64,000 nucleotides of DNA from Streptomyces goshikiensis (GCF_014650555.1 NZ_BMVE01000009.1:202155-266154); one strand, 5' to 3'. Shown: positions 25,336 through 34,951, numbered from the stretch's first letter. Numbers and translations are program-made. Notes: generated by a model not told the origin, from the letters alone.

Positions 25336-26085
25336 ATGATTGATGAGGGGGACTTCCGGGTCGGTGACGTGCTGTCGGTCGCGTGCCCCTTCACGGTTAC
25401 CACGGTCGAGCAGGGCATCACGTGGGATCACGTGTCGGTGCGATGGCCGTGGTGGGAGATCGACAGCAGCAACGAGTTCGCGCACTGGAACGGGATCGTC
25501 GCCCTCGGCGTGGGCAGCGACGGAAGCGTTGAGTCCGAGGCGGAGCCTGAGCTGTTCCGAACGGACCCTCCGCCCGAGCAGCTGAAGGCCGGAGACGTCT
25601 GCCGGGTCGGCGTGCCGCCCACCGTGGTGCACGTAACGGTCGTCGACCACCACGACCCTCCGCTGGAGACGGCCTGGCTGCCGCGTCCCACCCAGACCGT
25701 GACCGTGCTGCGCCGAGGTCTGTCCTATCGCGAGTTCCCAGATGGGAGCCATCTCGATGGCTCGGGGTACACCATCCACCCCGGTGACGGGATCCCCTTC
25801 ACCTTCGAACTGCTGATGCGTCCATACGCGTCTCTCCAGGTGGGCGACGAAGTCGCCGACATCGCCGGCCGGGCATGGCGGTTCGACGGCCCCTGGGACT
25901 GGACTGCCTTCGATGAAGAGGCAGCCGGTGCGGGCCCCGCATGGCCGCTCGTCCTGCTCACCCGAGCAGGGAGGCCGTGCTCCGTCGAGGACGCTGAAGC
26001 AGTGGCGGCAAGCACGGCGAGAAGCTCGCACCAAGAGACGGTCCGAGACTGGATGGCACTCACCGAGGCCTCGCCCACACCCTGA
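25336..26085 (+). CDS. hypothetical protein
   Basis: 249 aa, acidic, mostly beta-like, with Trp-rich strands (SVRWPWWEIDSSNEFAHWNG, DIAGRAWRFDGPWDWTAFDE). No signal peptide or membrane segment, no catalytic motif. The repeated hydrophobic strands and high Trp content resemble small binding or immunity proteins, but I recognise no family. ATG 25336 lacks a clear ribosome binding site, so it may be leaderless. Terminated by the hairpin at 26301-26329. Confidence 0.65.
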   Translation: MIDEGDFRVGDVLSVACPFTVTTVEQGITWDHVSVRWPWWEIDSSNEFAHWNGIVALGVGSDGSVESEAEPELFRTDPPPEQLKAGDVCRVGVPPTVVHVTVVDHHDPPLETAWLPRPTQTVTVLRRGLSYREFPDGSHLDGSGYTIHPGDGIPFTFELLMRPYASLQVGDEVADIAGRAWRFDGPWDWTAFDEEAAGAGPAWPLVLLTRAGRPCSVEDAEAVAASTARSSHQETVRDWMALTEASPTP

Positions 26086-26300
26086 CCTGTCGGGACGTCC
26101 GCGGGGATCCCCGCCGGCGGGTGGAAGCACGACCAGCTCGCCGTCTGGGGCGTCTTGTGGCCCCCGCCCAAGAGGTGGAAGGACGAGCTGATTGGGCGCT
26201 GGGAGGCCGCACTCAGGCAGGGAGCACCGCCGCCGCCCCCGCCCAGCCCCGACGGACTTCGCTCAGGAGACGCTCGACTTCGGCTGACCCGACGACAGCA

Positions 26301-26329
26301 GGGCCGGACAGGATCACCCTGTCCGGCCC
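26301..26329 (+). terminator. hairpin terminator
   Basis: GGGCCGGACAGG (26301-26312) and its exact complement at 26318-26329 form a 12-bp stem with a 5-nt loop; outer bases pair further with a bulge. It lies 215 nt downstream of the 25336-26085 gene and before the ISL3 relic. Confidence 0.6.
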
Positions 26330-26459
26330 CGCTGCTCGTAGCGGTGAGCGCCAGGTCGCGCCTTACCTGGTCACAGGACGCGCGATGCCGAGAGGGGGTT
26401 CGATCCGGATTGAGAGCCCCCGCCGTCAAGTACTCGGCCAGGGAGAGCCGGAGGGGTCT

Positions 26460-27272
26460 TCGAACTTCTCTGGCCCGGGGGCAGGCTGGGCTGGATCTGG
26501 CGCCAGGACTGCAGGCATCCGCGGTGGTCTGCGACGCACCGTTCCGCAGCCTCGCTCAGGTTGTGCCAAAGATGCCACCGGTCCGCGACCTGCACCGCCT
26601 GCGGTGCCCCGGCCGTGGCGCCTTCGGCGAAGAACGGTGCACGATCGCGGCAGCAGACCACCTCCACCCGGGCTGTTTCGCGAGCCAGGCGGCCTGGCCG
26701 GACGCCTCCCGGTCGGGCAGCAAGTCGACTGGACGCCGGCTTTCGACGTCGACAAGGACGGTCCCGTAGTGGCGGCAGTGGCGGCTTTTGCGGGTCGTAC
26801 ACTCAACGACGCCGACCACCCGCGGGGCTGGAATTTCGGGGTCGGGTAACGCCTTGACCAGCCTGAGCACCGTACTCCGGCTGACAGACACGCCGAAGGC
26901 TCTCGCCACGCGAGCACCAGCCCGGCCGGCGGGCGCGAGGCCCACCGCGGCCAGCGTCGTCCGCAGGCGCTCGGTCCGTCGGCCGTACCGAGGGGTCAAA
27001 CCTGGCAACTGTTCGGCGAAGGTCCGCCGCCCGCACGAAATGACCAGGCAGAGGAACCGGCGGACCCGTAAACAGAGAGCGACCCGTCTGCCTCCGCTGG
27101 GCACATCAGCGGGAAATCGCAGGTAGGAGTTGTGAATCCGACAGATGGCCCCAGCCACCGTGCTTCGGGCCTCGATGTGAACTGCGTCGTCGCTCACGGC
27201 CACGGACAGCACCACCACGTCGGATATCGACGGGAGCAGCAACTCCTCCAGTCGGAGCACCCCTTCTTCCAC
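26460..27272 (-). pseudogene. ISL3-family transposase, inactivated
   Basis: The minus frame from 27272 reads VHIEARSTVAGAICRIH, YLRFPADVPSGGRRVALCLR, RRTFAEQLPGLTPRYGRRTE, LVDVESRRPVDLLPDREASG: an ISL3 transposase. It then needs a frame change near 26680 to continue as RDRAPFFAEGATAGAPQAVQ, VADRWHLWHNLSEAAERCVA. The first zinc-ribbon is damaged and the catalytic VDE(Y/F) reads VVECT, so the first DDE Asp is lost. C-terminal third missing. 26086-26300 and 27273-27535 hold nothing else supported. Confidence 0.75.
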
Positions 27273-27535
27273 GGGCCGAACTGTCAGCCACGCCGCACCC
27301 CGTACGGATCAATTCCGGGCATCTTCCCCCAGGCCGGATCGCCCGAGGGTCGTCACTCAGAGTGCATGCTTCACGAATAGTGAGCCAGAACCCGCTCTCG
27401 TGAACATCGACTCTTCCGGTTGGCGGGTGACTCCGGAGTTCTCACCTACGCAGCCCGATCTCGGCGTGTCCGCTGACAGATGTTGGCGGCCGGGTGCGAG
27501 AACTGAGGTGGCGTCACCCCCCCCGCCGGGGTGCC

Positions 27536-30262
27536 TCACGCCCCCACGTGGACGAAGGCCGACCAGTACTCCGGGGCCCGGTAGGGGCGGCCCTCCCCCC
27601 AGCGGGCGAGGTCGGCGGCGTCGGCCAGGTGTGCCGGGGCCCGGTGGAGGGCGGGGAACGCGGCCGTCAGCTCGCCGTTGGTGCTGTCGCGCAGCCAGCG
27701 CTGCGCGAGGCGCAGCGCGTTGGCGGGCGGCAGGCCCTCGGCGCGCCAGGCCCGGTAGAAGCGGGCGACGAGCAGGGCGGTCGCCCGGGCGTCGACGGCC
27801 CACAGGGTGGCGATCACGCCCGCCGCGCCGGCCTGGAGGAATCCGGCGGGCAGGCCGATCACCTCGTCGGGGGCGTCCAGTCCGAAGACCGCGCTCTCGC
27901 AGGCCGAGAGCACCACCAGCCGGGCCCGCAGCGGGGTGTCCAGCAGGCTCGCCACGGTGAGCGGCCCGTCGCCGAGGCGGACGCCGCTGTGGCGGGGGGC
28001 GTCGAACGTGACGAACCCGTGGCAGCACAGGTGGACCACGTCGTGGTCGGCGAGGGCTGCGAGCACGGCCTCGCGGGTGGCGGCCGGTCCCGGCAGCCGC
28101 AGCACATTCGCGGGGAAGTGCGCCGCGACTTCGGCCGTCTCGACGCCGACCAGCTCGGCCGGGACGGTGGCGGGCTCCGGGTCGTCGACGGCGAGCAGCC
28201 GCCCGCCCGGGCCGGTCGCCGCGGCGAGCCGGTGCGCTGCGTTGAAGGCGGCGGCTCCCGGGGCGTACTGGAACACGGTGTGGTCGAGGGCCTGGCCACC
28301 GCCGGGGAGCCGGGCGGCGTGCAGCGGCAGCAGGCCGAGAGGGCCGAGCGGGACGAGGAGGCAGCGGTCGACCGGCCCGAGGGCTGCCAGCAGCGGGGCG
28401 GCGAGCGCGCTGCCGAGCCAGTCCAGGGTGGTGCGCAGCGCGCGGCGCCAGGCCGGGGTGTCGTTGCGGCGATCGTGGTGCGCGGTCAGGAAGGCGACTG
28501 CGTGGCGCTGCAGCGCCTCGGTGGTGAGCTGCGGCAGCTCGACGAAGCGGACCCCGGGCTGCGTGCCGCTGGTGGCGGTCGGGCCGGTGGTGATCAGGGC
28601 GTAGCCGCCGTCGGGGGTGGCGGCGAGGTGGACCAGCGGACCGCCGGCGGCGCGGGCGGCCCGCTGGGCCTCGCCGGGGGCCGGGCGCAGGAACCCCGCC
28701 CCGTCCGGGTGGCTGCGCACCAGCTCGACGGCGGCGGCGAGTTCGACGCGGGCTGTCCGGAGGTCCGCTGCGGACGTCTCGTCCGGGGCATCCGCCGGCC
28801 GGCTCAGCAGGGCGCGAACCCGGGTCGCTGCCCGGCCGTAGCGGTCGGCAGCCTCGGCGGGGATCCCCGTGAGGTCGGCGCGGCCGAGGTGCAGGGCCTC
28901 CCCGAGCAGGACGGCGCGCCCCTCCTCCAGTATCTCGACGGCCTCCTCGGCCCGGCCGGTGCGGGCGAGCGCGTAGGCGTGGAGCACGGGGAACCCGCTG
29001 CGCAGGCCGAGCAGGAACTCCCGGCTGCCCGGCAGCGCCTGGGCCTCGTAGAGGCCGAGGAACTTCTCGCGGGCGGCCTCGAAGATCGCGAGCGCGGCCG
29101 GCCAGTCCTCGTCCCGGACGGCGAGCCTGCCGAGTTCGGCCTCCAGCATGGCGTCGAGCAGCGGGGGGAGGCCGGGCAGGGAGCGCCGGTCGGCGAGGGC
29201 CGAGCGGACGTCCCAGCGGGTGGCCTCGTCGGGCGTCGTCCGGTCCCGGTGGGCGTCGATCATGGCGCGGGCCAGGCGGGCGGTCGGGGTGCCCAGGCCG
29301 TCGAGCAGGGTGGTCGCGGTGCGGGTGCCCGCCTCGTCGGGGACGGTGGCGAGGACGAGGGCCGCGGACTCCCGCAAGCCGTCGGTGAGCAGGCCGCTCA
29401 GCTCGGCGAGCCGGAGCGTGGCCGTGACGATGGTGCGGGCCCGGGCGAGGTCGTCGCCGCCATCGCCGTGGCGCAGGCGGTGCCGCTGGGTGAGGGCCTG
29501 GGCGAGGGTGAGGGCGGTGTGGGCGTCCTCGGCGGTGAGCGGTGCCTCGGGTGCTTCCGCCGTTTCGGGTGTCTCGGGTGCCTTTGGCCCCCCGGGTGCC
29601 TCGGCGTCGAGGGCGGTCAGCAGCCCGGTGGGGAGGTCGGCCGTCAGCAGATCAATGGCGGCGGTGGCGTCCTCGGCGCTGCGGCGCTGGTCCGAGCGGA
29701 GGAGGAACAGCATCGCGAGCCGTTCCCGGGCCTGCCGCCCCGTCGGATCGTCCGACCGGTCGGGTGCCGGTCCGGCCGCGGGGCCGTTCTGACGGCTGCC
29801 GGTCGGCGCGGCGTCGTCCCGGCCGAACCGGACCGCGCGCTCCAGGTCGGCGTCGGCCCCCGAGTCGAGGACCTGGACGACGGCCAGGTCGGCGAGGCGA
29901 CGGCGCAGGGCGGCGTCGAAGCCGTCCAGTTCCGCGAGGTCGCTCCCGTCGGCGCCGCGCAGGGCCGCACTGCTGAGCAACCCGCCCTGGAGGGCGGAGA
30001 CGGTGGCTTCGACCAGCCGGTGGCGCCGGCCGCGCGCGGGGACGACGTCGTAGCGGGCGAGCACCGTGGCGGCCACCTCCGGCAGCCGTTGGAAGGGGGT
30101 GGCGGGGTCGCCCACCACGTCTTCCAGCAGGGCGGCGGCGCGGGCGGCGTCCTCCACGGCGCTGCCGGGGCCGACCGGCCCGTGCCGTTCCATCAGGGCG
30201 TCGGCGAGCTGGAGGCGGATCAGGGCGGGCTCGGGCGGGCGCCGGCGGCGGCGGATCCTCAT
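27536..30262 (-). CDS. CHAT-domain protease with helical-repeat N-terminus
   Basis: 908 aa. Residues about 10-560 are helical and TPR-like (RAAALLEDVV, AIFEAAREKFLGLYEAQAL, ALARTGRAEEAVEILEEGRA). Residues about 600-908 are a CHAT domain (caspase-like): the catalytic dyad is His748 in HLCCHGF and Cys788 in LSACESAV, followed by LPAGFLQAGAAGVIATLWAV, all conserved. CHAT proteases cleave partner proteins when the repeat region senses a signal. Last gene of a four-gene operon; its ATG overlaps the preceding stop (ATGA, 30259-30262). Likely the effector of the operon: cytoplasmic, with membrane neighbours. Confidence 0.9.
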   Translation of the reverse strand: MRIRRRRRPPEPALIRLQLADALMERHGPVGPGSAVEDAARAAALLEDVVGDPATPFQRLPEVAATVLARYDVVPARGRRHRLVEATVSALQGGLLSSAALRGADGSDLAELDGFDAALRRRLADLAVVQVLDSGADADLERAVRFGRDDAAPTGSRQNGPAAGPAPDRSDDPTGRQARERLAMLFLLRSDQRRSAEDATAAIDLLTADLPTGLLTALDAEAPGGPKAPETPETAEAPEAPLTAEDAHTALTLAQALTQRHRLRHGDGGDDLARARTIVTATLRLAELSGLLTDGLRESAALVLATVPDEAGTRTATTLLDGLGTPTARLARAMIDAHRDRTTPDEATRWDVRSALADRRSLPGLPPLLDAMLEAELGRLAVRDEDWPAALAIFEAAREKFLGLYEAQALPGSREFLLGLRSGFPVLHAYALARTGRAEEAVEILEEGRAVLLGEALHLGRADLTGIPAEAADRYGRAATRVRALLSRPADAPDETSAADLRTARVELAAAVELVRSHPDGAGFLRPAPGEAQRAARAAGGPLVHLAATPDGGYALITTGPTATSGTQPGVRFVELPQLTTEALQRHAVAFLTAHHDRRNDTPAWRRALRTTLDWLGSALAAPLLAALGPVDRCLLVPLGPLGLLPLHAARLPGGGQALDHTVFQYAPGAAAFNAAHRLAAATGPGGRLLAVDDPEPATVPAELVGVETAEVAAHFPANVLRLPGPAATREAVLAALADHDVVHLCCHGFVTFDAPRHSGVRLGDGPLTVASLLDTPLRARLVVLSACESAVFGLDAPDEVIGLPAGFLQAGAAGVIATLWAVDARATALLVARFYRAWRAEGLPPANALRLAQRWLRDSTNGELTAAFPALHRAPAHLADAADLARWGEGRPYRAPEYWSAFVHVGA

Positions 30263-31311
30263 CGCGGGTCTCCCTCGTCGGACGGGCGTCGGGGTTCCTG
30301 CTGCGGACCCGGGTCATCGTGCGGGCCACGGTCGTCGCGCCGCTTGCGCCCGGCGGGCCGGTCCCGTTCGGTCAGCCACCGCAGCGCCGCGGCCCGGTCC
30401 GGGGGCGCCGAGGCGCCCGGGGCCGTGACCTCGCCGAGGACGGTCTCCAGGAGCTCAATCTCGCGGCGCAGGTCCGCCGGGTCGCCGGTCAGCTGCTGGC
30501 GCAGCCGCAGGGCGTGGGCGAGGTTGCCGCGCAGCCGGGGCAGTTCGCGGTTGACGTCCTGCTCGGGCGGCAGGGTCAGCAGGTCCTCATACGCGGTGAC
30601 CGCCGCGTCCAGCAGCCGCTTCCAGTCGGCTTCGACGCCCGCAGGCGGCGCGGGGTCGGCCGCGGTGTCGGCGGCGCCGGTCTCCGCCAGGTCCACCTGG
30701 GCGTCGGCCAGCACGCACCGGGTCTCGAACCGGTGCTCGGGGGTGGTCTCCGGCAGGGCGAGGGCGGCGGTCGCAGCGGCAACGGCCTCGTGCAGGTGCG
30801 ACACACGGCCCTCGCGTTCGAACAGTTCGTGCTTGAGGTCGGCTACGGAGATCAGACAGGTGCTCCGGTTGACCGGGGTCAGAACCGGATCGGCCAGCGC
30901 CCGGGTGTAGGCGGTGTCGGCGGCGTGCAGGTCGGCCGGGTCAAGGGTCAGTTCGTAGCGCCGGGCGAGGACGGAGGCGAGGTCAACCCGCGCGGCGCTG
31001 CGGTAGGGCGGATCCGCGGCGAGGGGGTCGAGGGCGTCGGTCAGCAGAGCCTCGGCCAGGTCGAGGTCCGCAGCGGCCTCCTCGCGAGTGTCGTGCAGGT
31101 AGCTGCGGTCGCGCAGCAGGGGCACGGTGGCCTGTGCCGCGTAGGCCGCGGTCACGGGGTAACCGGCCTCGCGGTCGCGCCGGTACGCGGTCAGGCCCGC
31201 CTCGATCGCCAGATCGAGGTTTTCGGGGCTGCCCGTGCTCACGAAGGCGAGCCGGTACTGGCCCAGTTTGAAGCGCTGCCAGTACGCGGCGGCATGGTCG
31301 AGGAAGCTCAT
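30259..31311 (-). CDS. helical-repeat (TPR-like) protein of the CHAT operon
   Basis: 350 aa, almost wholly helical with TPR-like periodicity (ENLDLAIEAGLTAYRRDREA, DLDLAEALLTDALDPLAADP, DLHAADTAYTRALADPVLTP, HLHEAVAAATAALALPETTP). The last 35 residues are charged and disordered. ATG 31311 follows GAGGGG by about 9 nt and lies 35 nt after the membrane gene; the stop overlaps the CHAT gene start by 4 nt, so the two products are probably made in equal amounts and bind each other. No catalytic motif. Possible sensor or adaptor for the protease. Confidence 0.8.
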   Translation of the reverse strand: MSFLDHAAAYWQRFKLGQYRLAFVSTGSPENLDLAIEAGLTAYRRDREAGYPVTAAYAAQATVPLLRDRSYLHDTREEAAADLDLAEALLTDALDPLAADPPYRSAARVDLASVLARRYELTLDPADLHAADTAYTRALADPVLTPVNRSTCLISVADLKHELFEREGRVSHLHEAVAAATAALALPETTPEHRFETRCVLADAQVDLAETGAADTAADPAPPAGVEADWKRLLDAAVTAYEDLLTLPPEQDVNRELPRLRGNLAHALRLRQQLTGDPADLRREIELLETVLGEVTAPGASAPPDRAAALRWLTERDRPAGRKRRDDRGPHDDPGPQQEPRRPSDEGDPR

Positions 31312-31346
31312 CGGCTGTTCCCCTCGGGACGGGTGTCTGCCCCCGG

Positions 31347-32285
31347 TCAGGGTGCGGCCTGGGTGGTGAAGGTCGGTGCGCTGCCGTCCAGGCCCCGCAC
31401 CAGGTAGATCGTCAGCAGGGCGCCCGCGCGGCGCTCGTCCGCCGGGTCCGTCGGCACGGGCCACCGCAGGCGCTGGTAGAGCAGGTGCCGGTGCAGGTCG
31501 ACGGTCGCCTCCAGGAGGTCGGCGTAGACGAGTGCGCGGCCGGGCAGCCACCAGAGGTGCGTCGCGAGGGCGAGCAGAGCTCCGACCGGGATCGCCCACG
31601 GGTTCCAGTAGCCGAACGCCGTGAAGCCGAGCCCCCAGATCACGGTGGCGACCGAGCGGTCGAGGGCGGTCCGGGCCTCGGCGAGCGAGGTCTTCGCCTC
31701 GTCCGGCAGGCTCAGCCACAGGTGGGGCCAGAGCGCGACGACGTTCAGGCCGTACTTCTCCCCGGGGCGGGTCTCGGCGGTCCGCAGGATGTTGCCGACC
31801 CGGGTCGGCAGCCGCAGCTCCCGCCTGCCGGGGTCGCGGTTGAGCCGGGCGTCGAGCCAGGCGTAGCGGGCCCGCTGCTCGGGCGTGGCGGTCTCGTCCG
31901 CCACGGGGCCGGCGAGGGTCTGCTGTTCCTCGCTCCACTTCTCGACCCGGCCGGTCAGCTTGGCGGTGCGCTTGCGACCCCAGCCCTTGGGTCCGTAGCC
32001 CTTGGGTCCGTAGCCCTCCAGCAGCCGCAGCACCGGACGGGTCAGCAGGCGGACGAGCAGGGTGGTCGCGTAGACGCTGACGAACGCGACGGCGACCAGC
32101 ACGATCACCGCCAGCACCGGCAGCTCCGCCACGCGGTCGCCGAGCCGTTCCAGTTCCGCCTGGCCGCCGTGCGCGGAGAGGAAGGCGAGCCCGCCGCCGG
32201 TCCAGAACACGAGTCCCGGCCCGAGCGTGGTCATGCTCCGGTCGACCAGGTGGCCGACGACGGTCTCGCCGATCGTGTCGATCAC
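31347..32285 (-). CDS. membrane protein of the CHAT operon
   Basis: 312 aa, GTG start at 32285 overlapping the previous stop (GTGA). Two N-terminal membrane segments (about residues 20-35 and 50-80, LPVLAVIVLVAVAFVSVYAT) precede a cytoplasmic region of about 150 residues with a GYGPKGYGPKG repeat and charged helices, and one or two membrane segments follow at about 235-265 (YWNPWAIPVGALLALATHLW). No transporter or enzyme family recognised. It probably anchors the system at the membrane, a common feature of death-effector modules. Confidence 0.75.
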   Translation of the reverse strand: MIDTIGETVVGHLVDRSMTTLGPGLVFWTGGGLAFLSAHGGQAELERLGDRVAELPVLAVIVLVAVAFVSVYATTLLVRLLTRPVLRLLEGYGPKGYGPKGWGRKRTAKLTGRVEKWSEEQQTLAGPVADETATPEQRARYAWLDARLNRDPGRRELRLPTRVGNILRTAETRPGEKYGLNVVALWPHLWLSLPDEAKTSLAEARTALDRSVATVIWGLGFTAFGYWNPWAIPVGALLALATHLWWLPGRALVYADLLEATVDLHRHLLYQRLRWPVPTDPADERRAGALLTIYLVRGLDGSAPTFTTQAAP

Positions 32286-32707
32286 GTGGTCACCAGTTCC
32301 AGCGGAACGTGGTGGGTGCCGCAATTCGGCACGGTGGCGGAGAGCCGCAGCCGGAACCAGTGCACGTCGCCCGCGACCGGGCATGTGTACCGCTGCGCGC
32401 CGACCCCCGGGGCGTCGCCGGCGAGCCCTTCATAGGGCCCCGCCTTGTCCTCGGCCAGCTCGGCGGCCTCGGGCGGCACCCCGTCCGGGTGGGCGAGTAC
32501 CGCCGCCACCCAGTCGACCACCGCGGGGGAGGAGCGGAGGACCTTCTGCAGGTCCGCGTCGGCGCTCTCCGCTGCGGGCCCGCCGGCGAGCAGCCGGCCG
32601 AGTTCGGACTCCAGGCGCTGTGCCTCGCCCTCGTCGAGCTCGCCCTCGTCGACCAGGTGCGGCAGCGAGCCGCGCAACAGCGCTGCCAGGTATCGCAGTT
32701 CGCTCAT
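32282..32707 (-). CDS. small protein with zinc-ribbon-like C-terminus, CHAT operon
   Basis: 141 aa. The N-terminal half is helical (LRYLAALLRGSLPHLVDEGE...LQKVLRSSPAVVDWVAAVLA); the C-terminal part reads RYTCPVAGDVHWFR then PNCGTHHVPLELV, a degenerate zinc ribbon as found appended to bacterial conflict-system and effector-associated proteins (usually YxCP..., VPxCP.H...L). First gene of the operon, coupled by GTGA to the membrane protein. Possibly the sensor or regulator of the module. No ribosome binding site stronger than GGGGGAG before ATG 32707. Confidence 0.7.
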   Translation of the reverse strand: MSELRYLAALLRGSLPHLVDEGELDEGEAQRLESELGRLLAGGPAAESADADLQKVLRSSPAVVDWVAAVLAHPDGVPPEAAELAEDKAGPYEGLAGDAPGVGAQRYTCPVAGDVHWFRLRLSATVPNCGTHHVPLELVTT

Positions 32708-33169
32708 GAATCTCCCCCTTCACCCCGATGTCCACCACCGCCGGGGGCCGCCACCGGCCCCCGGCCCGCGCCACGGCGGCCGGGTGTCCCTCCACCCGCG
32801 CCCTCCCGGTGCGGCCTCGTCATCGCGCCACGGCTCCGGGCCGGCCGACCTCCGTCGTCCCATGTCAGGTCGTCCGCTGTCCGTCTCCGCCGCTCCCGTC
32901 CCGGCCCTCCCCGCCGGGGCTCACGCCCTCTCCCCTGTACCTCGCCTACCCCACGGGGACCGTCCGTAACCGGACGTGCCCGGTGCGTCGTGGCCGCTCG
33001 CGCCCCGGGCGTCCCGGCCGCTCCGTGCGGCGGCCGGTTTCCCCGATCCGTCCACCGCCCGGAGGGCGATGCCCGAGACTGGCAGCGCGGTGCGATCCCC
33101 TGCCGGCCCTCGCCGGTCTCCTCGGCAACTCCCATTTCCCGTAACGACGTTGACGAGACGGGAGTTCCC

Positions 33170-33430
33170 GCACGGCTGGCCTGCGCACACTCCGTCGCAC
33201 ACCCCGCCGTACGGCGCTCGCCGCCGTGGCGGCTGCCGTGCTCCTCCCCGTGGATGTCGCCCCGAGCGCGGTTGCCGCGGGGGCGCCACCCGCACCCGCG
33301 AGCCAACCTCATCCACGGCGAACCCGGCTGCGCCGTCTACCGGGCAGCCCAGCTCGGCAACCCGGTACCCGGACCAGCACGCCGCCCGCTCTGCCGCCAC
33401 CTAGGCCGACGGTGCACCCGTGTCAATCAA
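33170..33430 (+). pseudogene. possible secreted-protein relic
   Basis: One plus frame has a signal-peptide-like core (TALAAVAAAVLLPVDVAPSA, VAAG), and a neighbouring frame continues protein-like as NLIHGEPGCAVYRAAQLGNP. A frameshift would join them, and a strong terminator follows directly at 33441, as expected of a lost gene here. No start with ribosome binding site. From 32708 to 33169 nothing is supported. Confidence 0.3.
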
Positions 33431-33440
33431 GACCGACAAA

Positions 33441-33481
33441 GCCGAGGGCCTGACGCGTCCACCGCGCGTCAGGCCCTCGGC
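33441..33481. terminator. 17-bp hairpin terminator
   Basis: GCCGAGGGCCTGACGCG (33441-33457) and its exact complement (33465-33481) with a 7-nt loop, flanked by AAA on the left and TTT on the right, so it can work in both directions. It follows the 33170-33430 relic. From 33490 to 34017 I see no supported gene. Confidence 0.85.
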
Positions 33482-34017
33482 CTTTCAGGACGTTCACGGC
33501 ACCGAGGGCCCGTTCCACGCCTTCTTGAATCGCGTGCGTGCCGCTCGCGGAACAGCCCGGTGTCCGGGATGATGCTCGCTTGTTGTACCGGATGGTTGTG
33601 TCCTGGAGATCCGTTCACCCAACTCCCGGGACGCGCGAACGGTCCTGGCATCTGACAGGCTGAATCTGCCAGACCGATCCACCCCGGGCCGGCAAGTGCG
33701 GCCGGCCGTACGGCACGGGGGAGTCATGGTCAGGTGCCGGGACCAGCGGCCGTCCGCCCTCCTTGCCGGCCTCCTTCCGGCCGGGCGGGCGGCCACTGCG
33801 CGGTGAGCGGCGGCCATGGGCCCGGACGGGATCAAAGGGCGGACCGGTTCAGGCAGTCGAGAGCCGGGGGCTCGGGCCCTGGGGCCCGCGAAAATGCGGG
33901 AAGAACGATCCCCTGGCGAATAGGTGACGGTCCGCCGTGCACAGTCCTGAATGCTTCGGGTTGGCGGCCGCCGCGGGATTCGCTGAGCCCGGCCGCGACG
34001 GTCGTCTTGATGCCGTG

Positions 34018-34209
34018 TCAGCGGGCGTGGTGGTGGATGCCTTGCTGGCGGGGCATGCCGCTGAGGCGGGGCATGGCGGTGCGGCGGCGAGGGGCCCGGT
34101 GGCGTCGGCCGGGGAAGGGGTTGCGCCGCGCAGGGGCGCTGGGGGCCAGGGCCAGCAGGCCGACGAGGGCGACGACCGCGACGAGGATGAGCACGGTAAC
34201 GAGGGTCAT
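34018..34209 (-). CDS. small membrane protein with basic tail
   Basis: 63 aa: an N-terminal membrane helix (LVTVLILVAVVALVGLLAL) then an Arg/Pro/His-rich tail. ATG 34209 has AGGCAGGA close upstream. Plausible as a short tail-exposed membrane peptide, but such frames also arise by chance in GC-rich DNA. No family recognised. Confidence 0.45.
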   Translation of the reverse strand: MTLVTVLILVAVVALVGLLALAPSAPARRNPFPGRRHRAPRRRTAMPRLSGMPRQQGIHHHAR

Positions 34210-34312
34210 GTTCCTGCCTTCCGTCGGGTTCGGACTGTCTGTAGCTACTTGTTGTTACCGAATCACCGGAGGTTAAACGCGCTGGGTGACAGTCGGCGCC
34301 GCATAGCCCTCC

Positions 34313-34882
34313 CTACATCCCGGTGCGGTGTACGAGGCCGTTCAGGATGAGGGCGAGGCCCGCCTCGAACGCCGACTCGTGATCGATCACCGGCATGTCA
34401 ACCGGCAGATCCACGCTGTCAGCGGGGCCGGTGTCTGCCTGCTCTTCCAGGACGCTGCCGACGGTGAAGCGGCCGGCGGCCAGCATGGCCATCTGTGCGT
34501 CCCGCTCGGGCACGCCGGATGCGACGAGGAAGCCCATTTTGCGGCGGATCCGGTCGAGGTCGCCGGTGGGGGTGCTGCCGGCGTGGAGCCGTGCGCCGTC
34601 CCGGCGCATCAGCAGGGTGCGCCTGAAGCTGCGCGTGTTGTCCGCGAACCAGTCGCGCCAGTCGTCGTCGGGTGTCGGCAGGGGCGCGGTCGCATGGGGT
34701 TCCATCGCCGCTTCCGCCATGGCGGTCAGGAGGTCCTTCTTGGTGCGGAAGTACCAGTAGAGCGACGGCTGCTCCACGTTCAGCCGCTTCGCCAGCCGTC
34801 TCGTGCTCACGGCGTCCAGCCCGACCTCGTCGAGCAGGCCGAGCGCCTCAGTGATGACGGTTTCGCGGTTCATCTTGGTCAC
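34313..34882 (-). CDS. TetR-type repressor (tetracycline-repressor class)
   Basis: 189 aa. HTH at about residues 22-48 (LDAVSTRRLAKRLNVEQPSL, YWYF), close to the classical TetR recognition helix (QPTLYWH). The C-terminal domain is TetR_C-like (TPDDDWRDWFADNTRSFRRT, LVASGVPERDAQMAMLAAGR). GTG 34882 or ATG 34873 starts. Divergent from a TetX-like monooxygenase; both starts flank two tet-operator-like palindromes, giving the classical repressor/inactivator arrangement. The inducer may be a tetracycline-like polyketide. Confidence 0.9.
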   Translation of the reverse strand: MTKMNRETVITEALGLLDEVGLDAVSTRRLAKRLNVEQPSLYWYFRTKKDLLTAMAEAAMEPHATAPLPTPDDDWRDWFADNTRSFRRTLLMRRDGARLHAGSTPTGDLDRIRRKMGFLVASGVPERDAQMAMLAAGRFTVGSVLEEQADTGPADSVDLPVDMPVIDHESAFEAGLALILNGLVHRTGM

Positions 34883-34889
34883 GTTGACA

Positions 34890-34937
34890 ATCTATCGCTG
34901 ATAGATGACTCTGGAAAGGAATCTTTCACTGATAGAT
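34890..34937. promoter_or_regulatory. two tet-operator-like palindromes
   Basis: ATCTATC-GCT-GATAGAT at 34890-34906 is perfect; ATCTTTC-ACT-GATAGAT at 34921-34937 has one mismatch. Centres are 31 bp apart. Both match the classical tetO pattern CTATC-N3-GATAG, and they lie in the 69-nt gap between TetR and the monooxygenase. Confidence 0.85.
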
Positions 34938-34951
34938 TTTGGGGAGTGGGC

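Noticed and set aside
27494..30910. 1138-aa plus-strand open frame
   Set aside because: Exact antisense of the CHAT and repeat genes; Gly/Arg/Val-rich without domains, a GC shadow.
33490..33835. 113-aa minus frame (33494-33835)
   Set aside because: No ribosome binding site, composition like shadow frames, no family.
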